From Promethearchaeota archaeon (GTDB lineage: Archaea; Asgardarchaeota; Lokiarchaeia; Sigynarchaeales; SOKP01), in assembly GCA_019057975.1 (NCBI GenBank), contig JAHLWJ010000074.1, forward strand, positions 1 through 16,951: 16,951 nt of DNA. The letters are read 5' to 3'. Below the pieces are notes generated by a model. It was not told the origin of the DNA. It was given only the letters and a program-made list of their open reading frames with translations, and made no database searches. This document shows, in pieces, positions 1 to 6,753 of this stretch; within the stretch, counting starts at the first letter, position 1, and each line of letters starts with the position of its first letter. The translations under genes were made by a program, and so were the position numbers.

Positions 1-50
1 TGTTCTATATTGGTGATATCCTCTAACTTTTTTAAAATTATTTCATCCAT
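1..50 (-). CDS. Start of an unidentified gene (partial, runs off the left edge)
   Basis: Reading the minus strand from the CAT at 48-50 gives an open frame beginning MDEIILKKLEDITNIE and continuing past base 1. It lies 119 bases downstream of atpK on the same strand, so it may belong to the same transcription unit. In many archaeal A-type ATPase operons a stalk subunit (E) follows K, but sixteen residues are too few to tell whether this is one. The short, charged helical start is all that can be seen. Confidence 0.4.
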   Translation of the reverse strand, partial: MDEIILKKLEDITNIE

Positions 51-169
51 TATTAATTGTTTCAAAAAACCAATTTTGATTAGAGTAAAAGCATAGCTAT
101 CGACAATAACACTCGTTTAAAAATCACCAAAATCAAAATTATTTGTGGTATAGAAATCAAAAAATTAAC

Positions 170-538
170 TCATACGGATCCGGGTGTAGGGATTTTTGTC
201 CATAGTAAAATTCCTACAATTAATCCATAAACGGCTAGTGCTTCGCATAAGGCAACCACAAGAAAAGCTTTAAAGAAAGACTCTTCTCTTTCTGAAAGTG
301 CACTTATAGCTGCTGTACCTACGGTTTTCATAGCCCAAGCGCTCCCAAGCACTGAAAAGCTTACTGATAATGCTACGGCTATTGCTAGAACAGCTGTTGT
401 TCCTGAATCATAATAGTCAAATGTAGTACCCTGAGCACTAGCAAAAGATACAATACCATTTGATGTGAAAATTACCAAGAAAATCAATACCACTTGAAAT
501 ATTCCAAGTAATAAATAAAATTTATGTTTACCATTCAT
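170..538 (-). CDS. atpK: A-type ATP synthase subunit K (c-ring proteolipid)
   Basis: This is the membrane rotor subunit whose ring carries ions through the A-type ATP synthase. The protein has 122 residues. An N-terminal hydrophobic helix (about 7-27) is followed by a small-residue stretch ending SFASAQ (31-36) that resembles a signal-peptidase site. The proteolipid hairpin follows: helix 1 at about 47-68, a polar loop with SEREES (82-87), and helix 2 at about 89-113. Glu99, in the motif CEALAVYGLI, sits where the ion-binding carboxylate of the family lies. The residues after it (Ala-Leu) differ from the Thr-Tyr/Thr-Gln pattern of Na+-binding rings, which leans towards protons, but that is inference. 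A bare c hairpin is about 80 residues, so the extra N-terminal segment is probably a leader or an additional helix. No other ATPase subunit is recognised in the window; the rest of the operon may lie to the left. Confidence 0.87.
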   Translation of the reverse strand: MNGKHKFYLLLGIFQVVLIFLVIFTSNGIVSFASAQGTTFDYYDSGTTAVLAIAVALSVSFSVLGSAWAMKTVGTAAISALSEREESFFKAFLVVALCEALAVYGLIVGILLWTKIPTPGSV

Positions 539-556
539 ACATCTTACATCTTCGTT

Positions 557-569
557 TTTATTTAAAAAA
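557..569 (-). promoter_or_regulatory. Possible TATA box of atpK
   Basis: On the minus strand a TTTTTTAAATAAAA-like box is centred about 25 bases before the atpK start codon, the spacing expected of an archaeal TATA element with a very short leader. In such AT-rich DNA chance matches are common. Confidence 0.3.
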
Positions 570-678
570 CTTATTAGGGTTAATATAAATGTAATAAATT
601 AAATTATGCGTATAAATTTTGCTATGAAAAGAACTTAAAATGGAGATCTCAAATATTTGTAATAACCAAGAATGGAAT

Positions 679-687
679 AAAAAAAAA
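679..687 (-). terminator. Poly-T terminator after the PhoU-like gene
   Basis: Nine T residues in a row on the minus strand start a few bases after the stop codon of the PhoU-like gene. Archaeal RNA polymerase terminates at such U-rich tracts without needing a hairpin. It would separate this gene from atpK downstream. Confidence 0.45.
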
Positions 688-690
688 GTT

Positions 691-1329
691 TTATTGATAG
701 AGTAGAATCCTTATCAAATCTGCGATGTCGTGTATTCGATCGCAAAGTTGCTCAAGCAATACAATGCTGTCTCTTATTCGAAGGATCTTCCTCACATCTA
801 AATCCTCATTGGAATATAGATATTCAAGAAACTGACGATATATCGTATCAATCTCATTTTCAATCTCATGTATCGCAGTGGTATTTTTAAATACAACTTC
901 AGGTTTATCTCTTAGGCTTTTTATTGTTGATTTTAAGACACTTGCCATATTAATAGTTTTATTAATCAATTTTTCATATCTTTTCTTTATTTCATCAACC
1001 ATTCCGCCGTCCAATTTAATTTTAGGCAGCATATCGACAAATTCTAAAGGATAGTTTATCACATTATCCATTTTCAAGATTAATGCGAGGTAATCTCCCA
1101 AACCCTGCGGTCCAGCTTCAGAATAATTTTGGATTAATTGAATTTTAATAGCATCTGCATCTTCTTCGCGAAGTTGCATCTTACTCTTTTTCTTTTCTAA
1201 GGTGTCTTTATTAGCCTCGTAATCTTTAGCCCAAGTTGAATAGTAAACACCCATATCCGAAATAACAGAATAAATGATCCTTGAATGTTCAATTAACATT
1301 GAAATAATTTCGTCTTTAATCTTATTCAT
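691..1329 (-). CDS. PhoU-like protein (DUF47 family)
   Basis: This is a 212-residue all-helical protein with the pattern of the DUF47/PhoU-divergent family: two related three-helix bundles that carry acidic metal-binding E/D motifs. The visible motifs are REEDADAIK (54-62) in the first half, EIENEIDTIY (155-164) in the second, and EQLCDRIHDIADLI (193-206) near the C terminus. The last is the signature seen in PhoU-like proteins that bind multinuclear metal clusters. DUF47 proteins usually sit beside a PiT-type phosphate transporter and are thought to control phosphate uptake. No such transporter is in the window, so the partner is unknown. The ATG start is preceded by AT-rich sequence without a clear ribosome-binding site. 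The gene stands alone, with atpK 152 bases downstream. Confidence 0.8.
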   Translation of the reverse strand: MNKIKDEIISMLIEHSRIIYSVISDMGVYYSTWAKDYEANKDTLEKKKSKMQLREEDADAIKIQLIQNYSEAGPQGLGDYLALILKMDNVINYPLEFVDMLPKIKLDGGMVDEIKKRYEKLINKTINMASVLKSTIKSLRDKPEVVFKNTTAIHEIENEIDTIYRQFLEYLYSNEDLDVRKILRIRDSIVLLEQLCDRIHDIADLIRILLYQ

Positions 1330-1528
1330 AAGAATTACATTAAAATATTTTTTTTCTGATATAAATATTAATAATTAGGCTATTAAAAATTTAGTATTTG
1401 TAGAATATAAATTAGAAAGAGTTTTTAGTTGATTTTATTAGAAATTTCTAATTAGTTTTTCAATGATTATTGGTTTTTAGATTACATATCATATTGAAAT
1501 TAAAAGTTTTATTTTAAAGTGAGTTAAT

Positions 1529-2314
1529 ATGGAATATAAAGATTTAATTATTGAGAAACGTGATGATCACATCGCAATTGTTACATTAAATCGCCCAGAA
1601 CAACTAAATACTCTCACAAATAATTTAATGACAGAAATTGAACAGTTAACAGAGGAGTTTCAGAAAGATACAGAGACTCGTGTTGTGATTTTTACTGGAG
1701 CAGGCAAACATTTTTGCGGTGGAAGGGATTTGACAGAACAAGGAGGACCAACAACAGTGCTTGGAAGACAAAGAGCAATTCAGAATGGCCCAAGAATGAC
1801 TCGCAAACTATACATGATGGACCAAATAACAATTGCTGCAATAAATGGAGGTGCATTTGGCGGTGGGTGTTGTATTGCTTCTGCTCTTGATTTTCGCATT
1901 GGAAATGAAAAATGTATGGCAGGATTTCCAGAAGATCGTTTAGGAATGAGTTTAAGTTGGACAATCCTCCCAATTGTCGTGCATCTAATTGGTCCTACAT
2001 TTGCAAAAGAAATGACAATATTAGGGAAAAATAATGATGCCCAAACACTTTTAAAATGGGGTTTCTTAAGTGAAGTAGTACCAAAAGAAAAATTATTAGA
2101 GCGAGCAATTGAAATCGCTAAGGATTATGCTGCAATGCCACCTATTTCTGCCCAAATGATTAAAAAAACGATTAACCATATTAGTGGGGCTTTAGACCAA
2201 GCAATAATGCATATGGATATGGATCAGTTAATGTTAACCCTTCAAACCGACGATTTAAAAGAAGGAATTGCTTCCTTTTTTGGAAAACGTGATGGTAAGT
2301 TTAAAGGGAACTAA
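1529..2314 (+). CDS. Enoyl-CoA hydratase/isomerase (crotonase) family protein
   Basis: This 261-residue protein is a complete crotonase-fold enzyme acting on acyl-CoA thioesters. The two oxyanion-hole segments are present: GAGKHFCGGRDL (57-68) and NGGAFGGGC (106-114). The downstream helix motif AGFPEDRLGM (131-140) keeps Glu135, which matches the second catalytic glutamate of rat mitochondrial hydratase (Glu164). The position of the first catalytic glutamate (Glu144, in GGGCE) is Cys115 here (GGGCC), so simple syn-hydration of crotonyl-CoA may not be its reaction. Crotonases that keep only one of the two acids include isomerases, hydrolases and lyases. The C terminus ends in the usual F..KRDGKFKG. 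A GTGAG stretch about 7 bases before the ATG could act as a weak ribosome-binding site. It lies 2.4 kb upstream of the 2-hydroxyacyl-CoA dehydratase-type cluster on the same strand, with the metal transporters between. Confidence 0.9.
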   Translation: MEYKDLIIEKRDDHIAIVTLNRPEQLNTLTNNLMTEIEQLTEEFQKDTETRVVIFTGAGKHFCGGRDLTEQGGPTTVLGRQRAIQNGPRMTRKLYMMDQITIAAINGGAFGGGCCIASALDFRIGNEKCMAGFPEDRLGMSLSWTILPIVVHLIGPTFAKEMTILGKNNDAQTLLKWGFLSEVVPKEKLLERAIEIAKDYAAMPPISAQMIKKTINHISGALDQAIMHMDMDQLMLTLQTDDLKEGIASFFGKRDGKFKGN

Positions 2315-2357
2315 ATTAACTTCAATTTTATCATGTAATTTTTAACTATAATCCTTA

Positions 2358-2364
2358 TTTTTTT
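2358..2364 (+). terminator. Possible poly-T terminator after the crotonase gene
   Basis: A run of seven T residues lies about 45 bases after the stop codon of the crotonase gene in an otherwise gene-free spacer. This fits an archaeal U-tract terminator but is weak evidence in AT-rich DNA. Confidence 0.3.
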
Positions 2365-2513
2365 ATTATACACCCTGTATATATAAATCCCTTCTAATAA
2401 AAAATATAATAAAGATAAAATATAATATTAAATAAGTACTTCAATACAATTTGAATAATTTGGGAAGTAAGAGACTAAATTTTTAATTTAACAACGATTT
2501 TTGGCGTATAGAA

Positions 2514-3185
2514 TTGGGAAAATTTCGTAAAACTCTAAAGAGTTGGAAAGAATATTCAAAAATATCCGATTTGGGCATAATTGCTCGACGTAAATTTTTT
2601 AATAACTGCTTTGATGGTGCTTTAACTTGCGCTGGAATTGTGAGTGGTATTTTCGTTATTTTTCTGAGCTCAGATGCAAGTCAATTTACCCCTCAAACCG
2701 TTATTGTTACTGGTTTCGCTACAGCATTGGCTATTGGTATAAGTGGCTTATGGGGTGCTTTTCTTTCTGAAGAGGCTGAAAGAAAGAAGAAAGTTGACGA
2801 TATGAAAAAAGATATGGCGATAATCGAAGAAGAAAAAGATGAAAATAGAGATTTATCGAAACATGAAAGAAAGAATAATAATAAGAATAAAAACAATGGC
2901 AAGACCTTGCTAGAAAAAGCTGAGAATTTCGCAACTATAGTTGCTTCCTTGGTTGACGGAGGGGCTCCAGTGTTAGGATCCTCCTTGCCTTTACTTCCAT
3001 TTTTCTTTGGTGGAACTTTAACACTTATGCATTTTATCTCTTCTTATATTATACTTGGTGCCTTGCTTGTGTATTTAGGGAACTACTTAGGAAAGATTTC
3101 AGGAGGAGGACGTGTAAGATATGCTATGCACTTAGTTACAGCTGGGATTGTAACTCTCCTTGTATCAATATTGCTTGGTATCTAA
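2514..3185 (+). CDS. VIT1/CCC1-family metal (iron/manganese) transporter, copy 1
   Basis: This 223-residue membrane protein fits the VIT1/CCC1 family, which moves Fe2+ or Mn2+ out of the cytoplasm or into a compartment. The N-terminal amphipathic part leads into FDGALT (33-38), carrying the conserved membrane Asp34. TM2 (about 64-84) ends in GAFLSEEAERK, the family's link to the cytoplasmic metal-binding helices. The charged section (about 86-136) is rich in Glu and Lys, with an Asn/Lys-rich run at 121-130. TM3-TM5 follow (about 140-222), including LVDGGAPVLG (147-155) and PLLPFF (159-164). The start is TTG: the only upstream in-frame stop is at 2484-2486 and no ATG or GTG lies between, and the predicted N terminus aligns with copy 2. 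The next gene is a paralogue 66 bases downstream. The ion is not determined by sequence. Confidence 0.8.
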   Translation: MGKFRKTLKSWKEYSKISDLGIIARRKFFNNCFDGALTCAGIVSGIFVIFLSSDASQFTPQTVIVTGFATALAIGISGLWGAFLSEEAERKKKVDDMKKDMAIIEEEKDENRDLSKHERKNNNKNKNNGKTLLEKAENFATIVASLVDGGAPVLGSSLPLLPFFFGGTLTLMHFISSYIILGALLVYLGNYLGKISGGGRVRYAMHLVTAGIVTLLVSILLGI

Positions 3186-3251
3186 AATTATAAGGTATAT
3201 TAATAACTTAGATTTTTTATTCCAAATTAAAACAAAAAAATATTAATAAGA

Positions 3252-3959
3252 ATGTTCGAAAAAGCTAAAACATACTCAAAAATAACAAATCTGTGGGCAA
3301 TTGCTCGTCGCTATTTTGTGAATAATTTTTATGATGGTATGTTGACAGTTTTGGGCATCCTTTTAGGTTTCTTTACTGTGATTCTTAAGGAAGGGCAGAA
3401 CTCAGTCGATACTCATCTTGTTATTCTAACGGGTGTAGGGACTTCCATATCTATGTTTATTTCAGGTATAACAGGATCCTATCTTTCAGAAAAAGCAGAA
3501 CAAAAAAAAATAAAAGAAGAATTAAATAGAGCAATGTTAATTACTGAAGAAAAAGATGTTGAATTAGATGACGATGTAAACATAAAAGAAATTGAAAAAG
3601 CAATGCTAACGAAACTAAGTAATAATATAGGGATTAATAAAAATAGCAATCTTAAAAAGAAGAAAAAAAGAAGTAAAAATATTCAAGAAAAAGCTGAAAC
3701 CTTTGCAAGTATTGTTGTAGCGGTTGTAAATGGCCTATCTCCATTTTTAGGTGGGCTTGTAGCATTAATTCCTTTCTTTTTTGTTTCAGTAGCTTATTTT
3801 TCTACTTTTATTATTTCATTTAGTATAATTTTAGTCTGTATTATTTCACTCGGTGTCTTTTTAGGAGTCGTTTCTAAAGAATCTATACTTAAAAATATAA
3901 TACAGATGGTTTTTGCATTTGTTCTAACCCTAATTATCTCTATTTTCTTATTAGGCTAA
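3252..3959 (+). CDS. VIT1/CCC1-family metal (iron/manganese) transporter, copy 2
   Basis: This is a tandem paralogue of the preceding gene, 235 residues, colinear over its whole length. YDGMLTVLG (27-35) holds the conserved Asp28. TM2 (about 57-78) contains ISMFISG with Met68, at the place of the family's metal-coordinating methionine. GSYLSEKAEQK (75-85) opens the cytoplasmic acidic section (about 85-145), which ends in a basic run (LKKKKKR, 134-140). Three more membrane helices follow (about 152-233). The second hairpin motif reads VVNGLSPFLG where copy 1 has LVDGGAPVLG. No Shine-Dalgarno sequence precedes the ATG. The 3' end of this gene is partly repeated just downstream (3966-4049). The family assignment is firm; transport direction and ion are inferred from the family only. 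Confidence 0.8.
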   Translation: MFEKAKTYSKITNLWAIARRYFVNNFYDGMLTVLGILLGFFTVILKEGQNSVDTHLVILTGVGTSISMFISGITGSYLSEKAEQKKIKEELNRAMLITEEKDVELDDDVNIKEIEKAMLTKLSNNIGINKNSNLKKKKKRSKNIQEKAETFASIVVAVVNGLSPFLGGLVALIPFFFVSVAYFSTFIISFSIILVCIISLGVFLGVVSKESILKNIIQMVFAFVLTLIISIFLLG

Positions 3960-3965
3960 ATTGTT

Positions 3966-4049
3966 ATAGGGATTTTCTTAGGAGTTATTTACAAGGAATC
4001 TATAATAAGGACTATTATTTTAATTGTAAAAAAGATTTTAAAAATATAA
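3966..4049 (+). pseudogene. Degenerate remnant of a third VIT1/CCC1 3' end
   Basis: Directly after copy 2 an open stretch translates as IGIFLGVIYKESIIRTII, followed by about ten more residues and a TAA. It matches copy 2 residues in the TM4-TM5 link, which read LGVFLGVVSKESILKNII. The DNA also aligns without gaps but with many substitutions, so this is an old duplicate. There is no start codon and no upstream part of the gene. It is best read as the tail of a former third tandem copy, or of a partial duplication, left after deletion. Confidence 0.65.
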
Positions 4050-4073
4050 CCCTTAAGGGATTATAATATATTA
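4050..4073 (+). promoter_or_regulatory. Palindrome plus TATA-like box before the small unknown gene
   Basis: A perfect 10-base palindrome, CCCTTAAGGG (4050-4059), is followed at once by TTATAATATATTA (4061-4073), a good archaeal TATA box centred about 34 bases before the ATG at 4101. The palindrome occupies the BRE/upstream side of the box, where a repressor or activator dimer could bind. Confidence 0.35.
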
Positions 4074-4100
4074 AGTAGAAAAAGATCTGAGTTTGTAAAA

Positions 4101-4526
4101 ATGTATAATTGGGTTTATTTTATTCGCTCCAATAGATATTTCCATAAATTGATGGGTTATTTATTGGGAGAGAAAAGTGTTAGTGGAATAACTTACCTAA
4201 TTTTTAGTGAAGATATAAAGTGTAGTGATGGTAGAATTTTTTCAAATGATAACGGGTTTTTAATAGCTGTAAATTTTTTTACTCACACTACCAGTTTCAA
4301 GGATAATATGGTTAAAAGCGGTTTAAGTTTAGATTCATTAGTGGATTTGTATGAAATTTTATGTGAAGATAAAAATCCAAGTACACGAGGTATTACAATT
4401 ACAGGGAAGGCTGAGCGTATTGTCTTTGATAGGGATCTTGAGGTTTTTCTAAGAAGAACCCATTTTAAGTTTAGGGACGGTTCCACTCTGACAATTCCAG
4501 AAGTAAGTTCCAATCGTCGTTTATGA
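4101..4526 (+). CDS. Hypothetical protein, 141 residues
   Basis: I do not recognise this protein. It has no clear signal peptide or membrane helix, mixed alpha/beta character, and a basic, aromatic-rich start (YNWVYFIRSNRYFHKLMGYL, 2-21). A central region contains SEDIKCSDGRIF (36-47), and a C-terminal strand-rich part contains TRGITITGKAERIVFDRDLE (95-114). Only two cysteines are present and no metal or nucleotide motif was found. Codon use resembles its neighbours and the frame is clean, which supports a real gene. It has its own candidate promoter and stands alone between the VIT remnant and the activator gene; the 182-base gap after it shows only AT-rich sequence with T runs. Confidence 0.6.
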   Translation: MYNWVYFIRSNRYFHKLMGYLLGEKSVSGITYLIFSEDIKCSDGRIFSNDNGFLIAVNFFTHTTSFKDNMVKSGLSLDSLVDLYEILCEDKNPSTRGITITGKAERIVFDRDLEVFLRRTHFKFRDGSTLTIPEVSSNRRL

Positions 4527-4708
4527 TATTACCTTATGTCTCCTAACTCAAATTAGATTTTACTCAATTTTACGTTAAAGATACCAAAGAGAGCATATCT
4601 TAGTTGTATTGATTTTAGGGTAAATATCCATTTATTTTTTTTCAATACCATAAATTTTAATTTTTAATGTTCTTTTTACTTTTTTAATATAAAACGGAAA
4701 AATGAAAT

Positions 4709-5506
4709 TTGACAGAATTTATAGGAATTGATATCGGATCACTTGCTAGTAAGGTTGTACTTCTCTCAAATGAAGGAAAAGTGATAGATTACAGATCAGA
4801 AAGATCGACATACGACTTTAAGAAAATAGGATATAATTTAGTTAACGATCTTATGGCTAAACACTCATTAAATAGAGAAAGCGTATTTTTTATGAGTACT
4901 GGTTATGGTAGAAATACTATAGACATAGCCGATGATAGAATTACTGAAATAACTGCTCACGCTCGTGGAGCACAATATTTTTTTCCAGAAGCTCATAGTG
5001 TTATCGATATTGGGGGTCAAGATTCTAAAGCAATCTTAATTTCCAAAAAAACAGGAAATGTCATGGATTTCCAGATGAATGATAAGTGCGCCGCTGGAAC
5101 GGGCAGATTTCTGGAAGTTATGGCTCATGCCCTTGAGGTTCCTATTGAAGAAATCGGAGAACTCGCATTAAATTCAAATAAACCCTCAGCAATTAGCTCT
5201 ACATGCACAGTTTTTGCTGAAAGTGAAGTTATTTCTTTATTTGCCAGAGGTACTTCGAAACATGATATAGCTGCGGGAATCCATAAATCCATTGCGAGGA
5301 GAGTTGCGGGTATGGCTAAACGTATAGGAGTAGCTCCTTTGCTTGTTTTTTGTGGAGGTGTAGCTAAAAATATAGCAGTTAAAAAATATTTAGAACAAGA
5401 GCTAGGATATGAGATTGTGACTCCGGTTCTCAATAATGAAAGTGGTGCTCAATTCACTGGTGCCATCGGAGCAGCTTTAATTGCTCAAGAACATAATGGT
5501 GGATAA
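4709..5506 (+). CDS. hgdC: 2-hydroxyacyl-CoA dehydratase activator ATPase (HgdC/BadFG-type)
   Basis: This protein is the ATP-driven electron donor (archerase) that reduces the catalytic component of 2-hydroxyacyl-CoA dehydratases and relatives. Its length of 265 residues is close to that of the Acidaminococcus HgdC activator. It has the ASKHA fold: phosphate-1 loop GIDIGS (6-11), the IGGQDSK loop (101-107), and adenosine loop FCGGVAKN (214-221). The two cysteines that bind one [4Fe-4S] cluster across the homodimer are Cys127 (NDKCAAGTGR) and Cys166 (SSTCTVFAESEV). The start codon is TTG: an in-frame TGA lies two codons upstream, and the nearby ATG at 4702 is in another frame. Only one activator gene is present, which favours a homodimeric activator over the BcrA/BcrD heterodimer of benzoyl-CoA reductase. 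It leads the cluster, 90 bases before the B-type subunit. Confidence 0.93.
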   Translation: MTEFIGIDIGSLASKVVLLSNEGKVIDYRSERSTYDFKKIGYNLVNDLMAKHSLNRESVFFMSTGYGRNTIDIADDRITEITAHARGAQYFFPEAHSVIDIGGQDSKAILISKKTGNVMDFQMNDKCAAGTGRFLEVMAHALEVPIEEIGELALNSNKPSAISSTCTVFAESEVISLFARGTSKHDIAAGIHKSIARRVAGMAKRIGVAPLLVFCGGVAKNIAVKKYLEQELGYEIVTPVLNNESGAQFTGAIGAALIAQEHNGG

Positions 5507-5596
5507 TTCATTCTGCCTTTATTTTTAATATCAATAAATTTTATGAGCAATTAACTATTTTTTGATTATTAATTCAACATTATTTTATTTTAGAAA

Positions 5597-6727
5597 ATGG
5601 CCAATTTTAATCTTTTATCGGAATATTATTTATCCCTCAAAGAAAAGAAAGAAGAGGGTAAAAAAGTTGTAGCATTTATGTCTCATGATAATATTCCAGA
5701 GGAATTAATAGACGCTGCTGGATTTATTCCCTTAAGGATGATCTTTGCGGGAAATGATGAGTTAATGGATGCTAGTCATGATTTTCTTTCTCCCTCAACT
5801 TGTGCATTTGCTCAATCTTGTATAGGCGTATTTTCCGTAAAACCTGAAAGATATAAGTTTTTGGAATTAATAGATTATTTTATTGTTTCAAATCACTGCG
5901 TATCAGATATATGTGCTTCTGAAGTTATATCTAAATATTTTAATATACCACGTTTGAATTTTTATGTATCATATACTAAGACTGAGAACAGTTTAAAGTA
6001 TTTTAAAATAGAATTATTAGATTTAAAAAGACAACTTGAAGAGATAACAAGAACTAAAATAGATAATCAGGATTTAACGAATAGTATTAAGAAATACAAT
6101 ATTTTTAAAAAAAAATTATTAGAAATAAGCAATTTAACCTTAAAGGGTTCTCAAAAGTTAAAAATTTTTCATAAAGCAATGTTATATGGTCCTGATATCC
6201 TCCCTGAACTAGACAATATAATCTTAGAGCACCCACAAACCCAAATATCAAATGAATCAAAAGATATTTTACTAACAGGCTGCTCAATTTTCATTGATGA
6301 TTATTTAAATGATTTAATTGAAGAGGGTGGCGGAAATGTTGTATTTTTTGATACTTGGGTTGGGTTTAATTATTATTACCAAATAATTGATGAAAAGGTC
6401 ATCAAAGCTTCAGAAGATTCAATTGATTTATTAGTACATCGATATGAGAAAAATATTTACGGAGATCATTCAGTCCCAAATTTTCTTGAACGGAAAGTAG
6501 CACATATAGAAACCTTTTCTATAAATTATGAAAGGAAAACTGGCAAAAAAATTGGTGTTATAAACCACATAATTAAGTTTTGCGATCACATGTCAATTAT
6601 GTCCTCCCATTTAAAAAATCAGTTAAAAGAAAAAGGCATTTATGTATTGAATTTAGAAAGAGATTATTCAAGAGCTAACAGGGGACAGCTCAGTACTAGG
6701 ATAGAGGCATTCTTAGAAATGATGTGA
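5597..6727 (+). CDS. hgdB: 2-hydroxyacyl-CoA dehydratase / benzoyl-CoA reductase B-type subunit
   Basis: This is a 376-residue protein of the HgdB/BcrC group, close to the usual 375-385 residues. It should form a heterodimer with an A-type subunit and hold a [4Fe-4S] cluster at the acyl-CoA site. Family marks are PEELIDAAGFIP (34-45), Cys69 and Cys75 after LSPST, NHCVSDIC with Cys101 and Cys106, IIKFCDH with Cys329, and the C-terminal LERDYSRANRGQLSTRIEAF (353-372). Cys69 (or 75), Cys101 and Cys329 match the three cluster ligands expected of the family. The central region (about 130-220) is long, helical and lysine-rich. The ATG has no clear Shine-Dalgarno. The A-type gene follows after 26 bases, so they are very likely co-transcribed. 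The true substrate (2-hydroxyacyl-CoA, aromatic acyl-CoA or other) cannot be told from sequence. Confidence 0.88.
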   Translation: MANFNLLSEYYLSLKEKKEEGKKVVAFMSHDNIPEELIDAAGFIPLRMIFAGNDELMDASHDFLSPSTCAFAQSCIGVFSVKPERYKFLELIDYFIVSNHCVSDICASEVISKYFNIPRLNFYVSYTKTENSLKYFKIELLDLKRQLEEITRTKIDNQDLTNSIKKYNIFKKKLLEISNLTLKGSQKLKIFHKAMLYGPDILPELDNIILEHPQTQISNESKDILLTGCSIFIDDYLNDLIEEGGGNVVFFDTWVGFNYYYQIIDEKVIKASEDSIDLLVHRYEKNIYGDHSVPNFLERKVAHIETFSINYERKTGKKIGVINHIIKFCDHMSIMSSHLKNQLKEKGIYVLNLERDYSRANRGQLSTRIEAFLEMM

Positions 6728-6737
6728 TAACATTTTT

Positions 6738-6746
6738 GGAGATGAT
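6738..6746 (+). promoter_or_regulatory. Strong ribosome-binding site of the A-type subunit gene
   Basis: GGAGATGAT lies 7 bases before the ATG at 6754, a good complement to the 16S rRNA 3' end. It shows that the downstream gene is read from within an operon and fixes its start. Similar GGAGA sites precede the next two genes (8166-8170 and 8981-8985). Confidence 0.65.
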
Positions 6747-6753
6747 GTAAGAT

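Noticed and set aside
72..140. Ten-base inverted repeat (72-81 with 131-140) downstream of atpK
   Set aside because: The arms are almost all A/T with a 49-base loop, so it could easily arise by chance and no T tract follows to make a terminator.
1692..1973. Minus-strand open frame of 93 codons inside the crotonase gene
   Set aside because: It is a shadow of a well-supported gene, with Leu/Phe-rich nonsense composition.
2378..2387. TATATATAAA box in the spacer before the first VIT-type gene
   Set aside because: It is about 130 bases from the start codon, so it would need a long leader; a closer TTTAATTTA at 2483-2491 fits a leaderless start better, and neither is strong enough to list.
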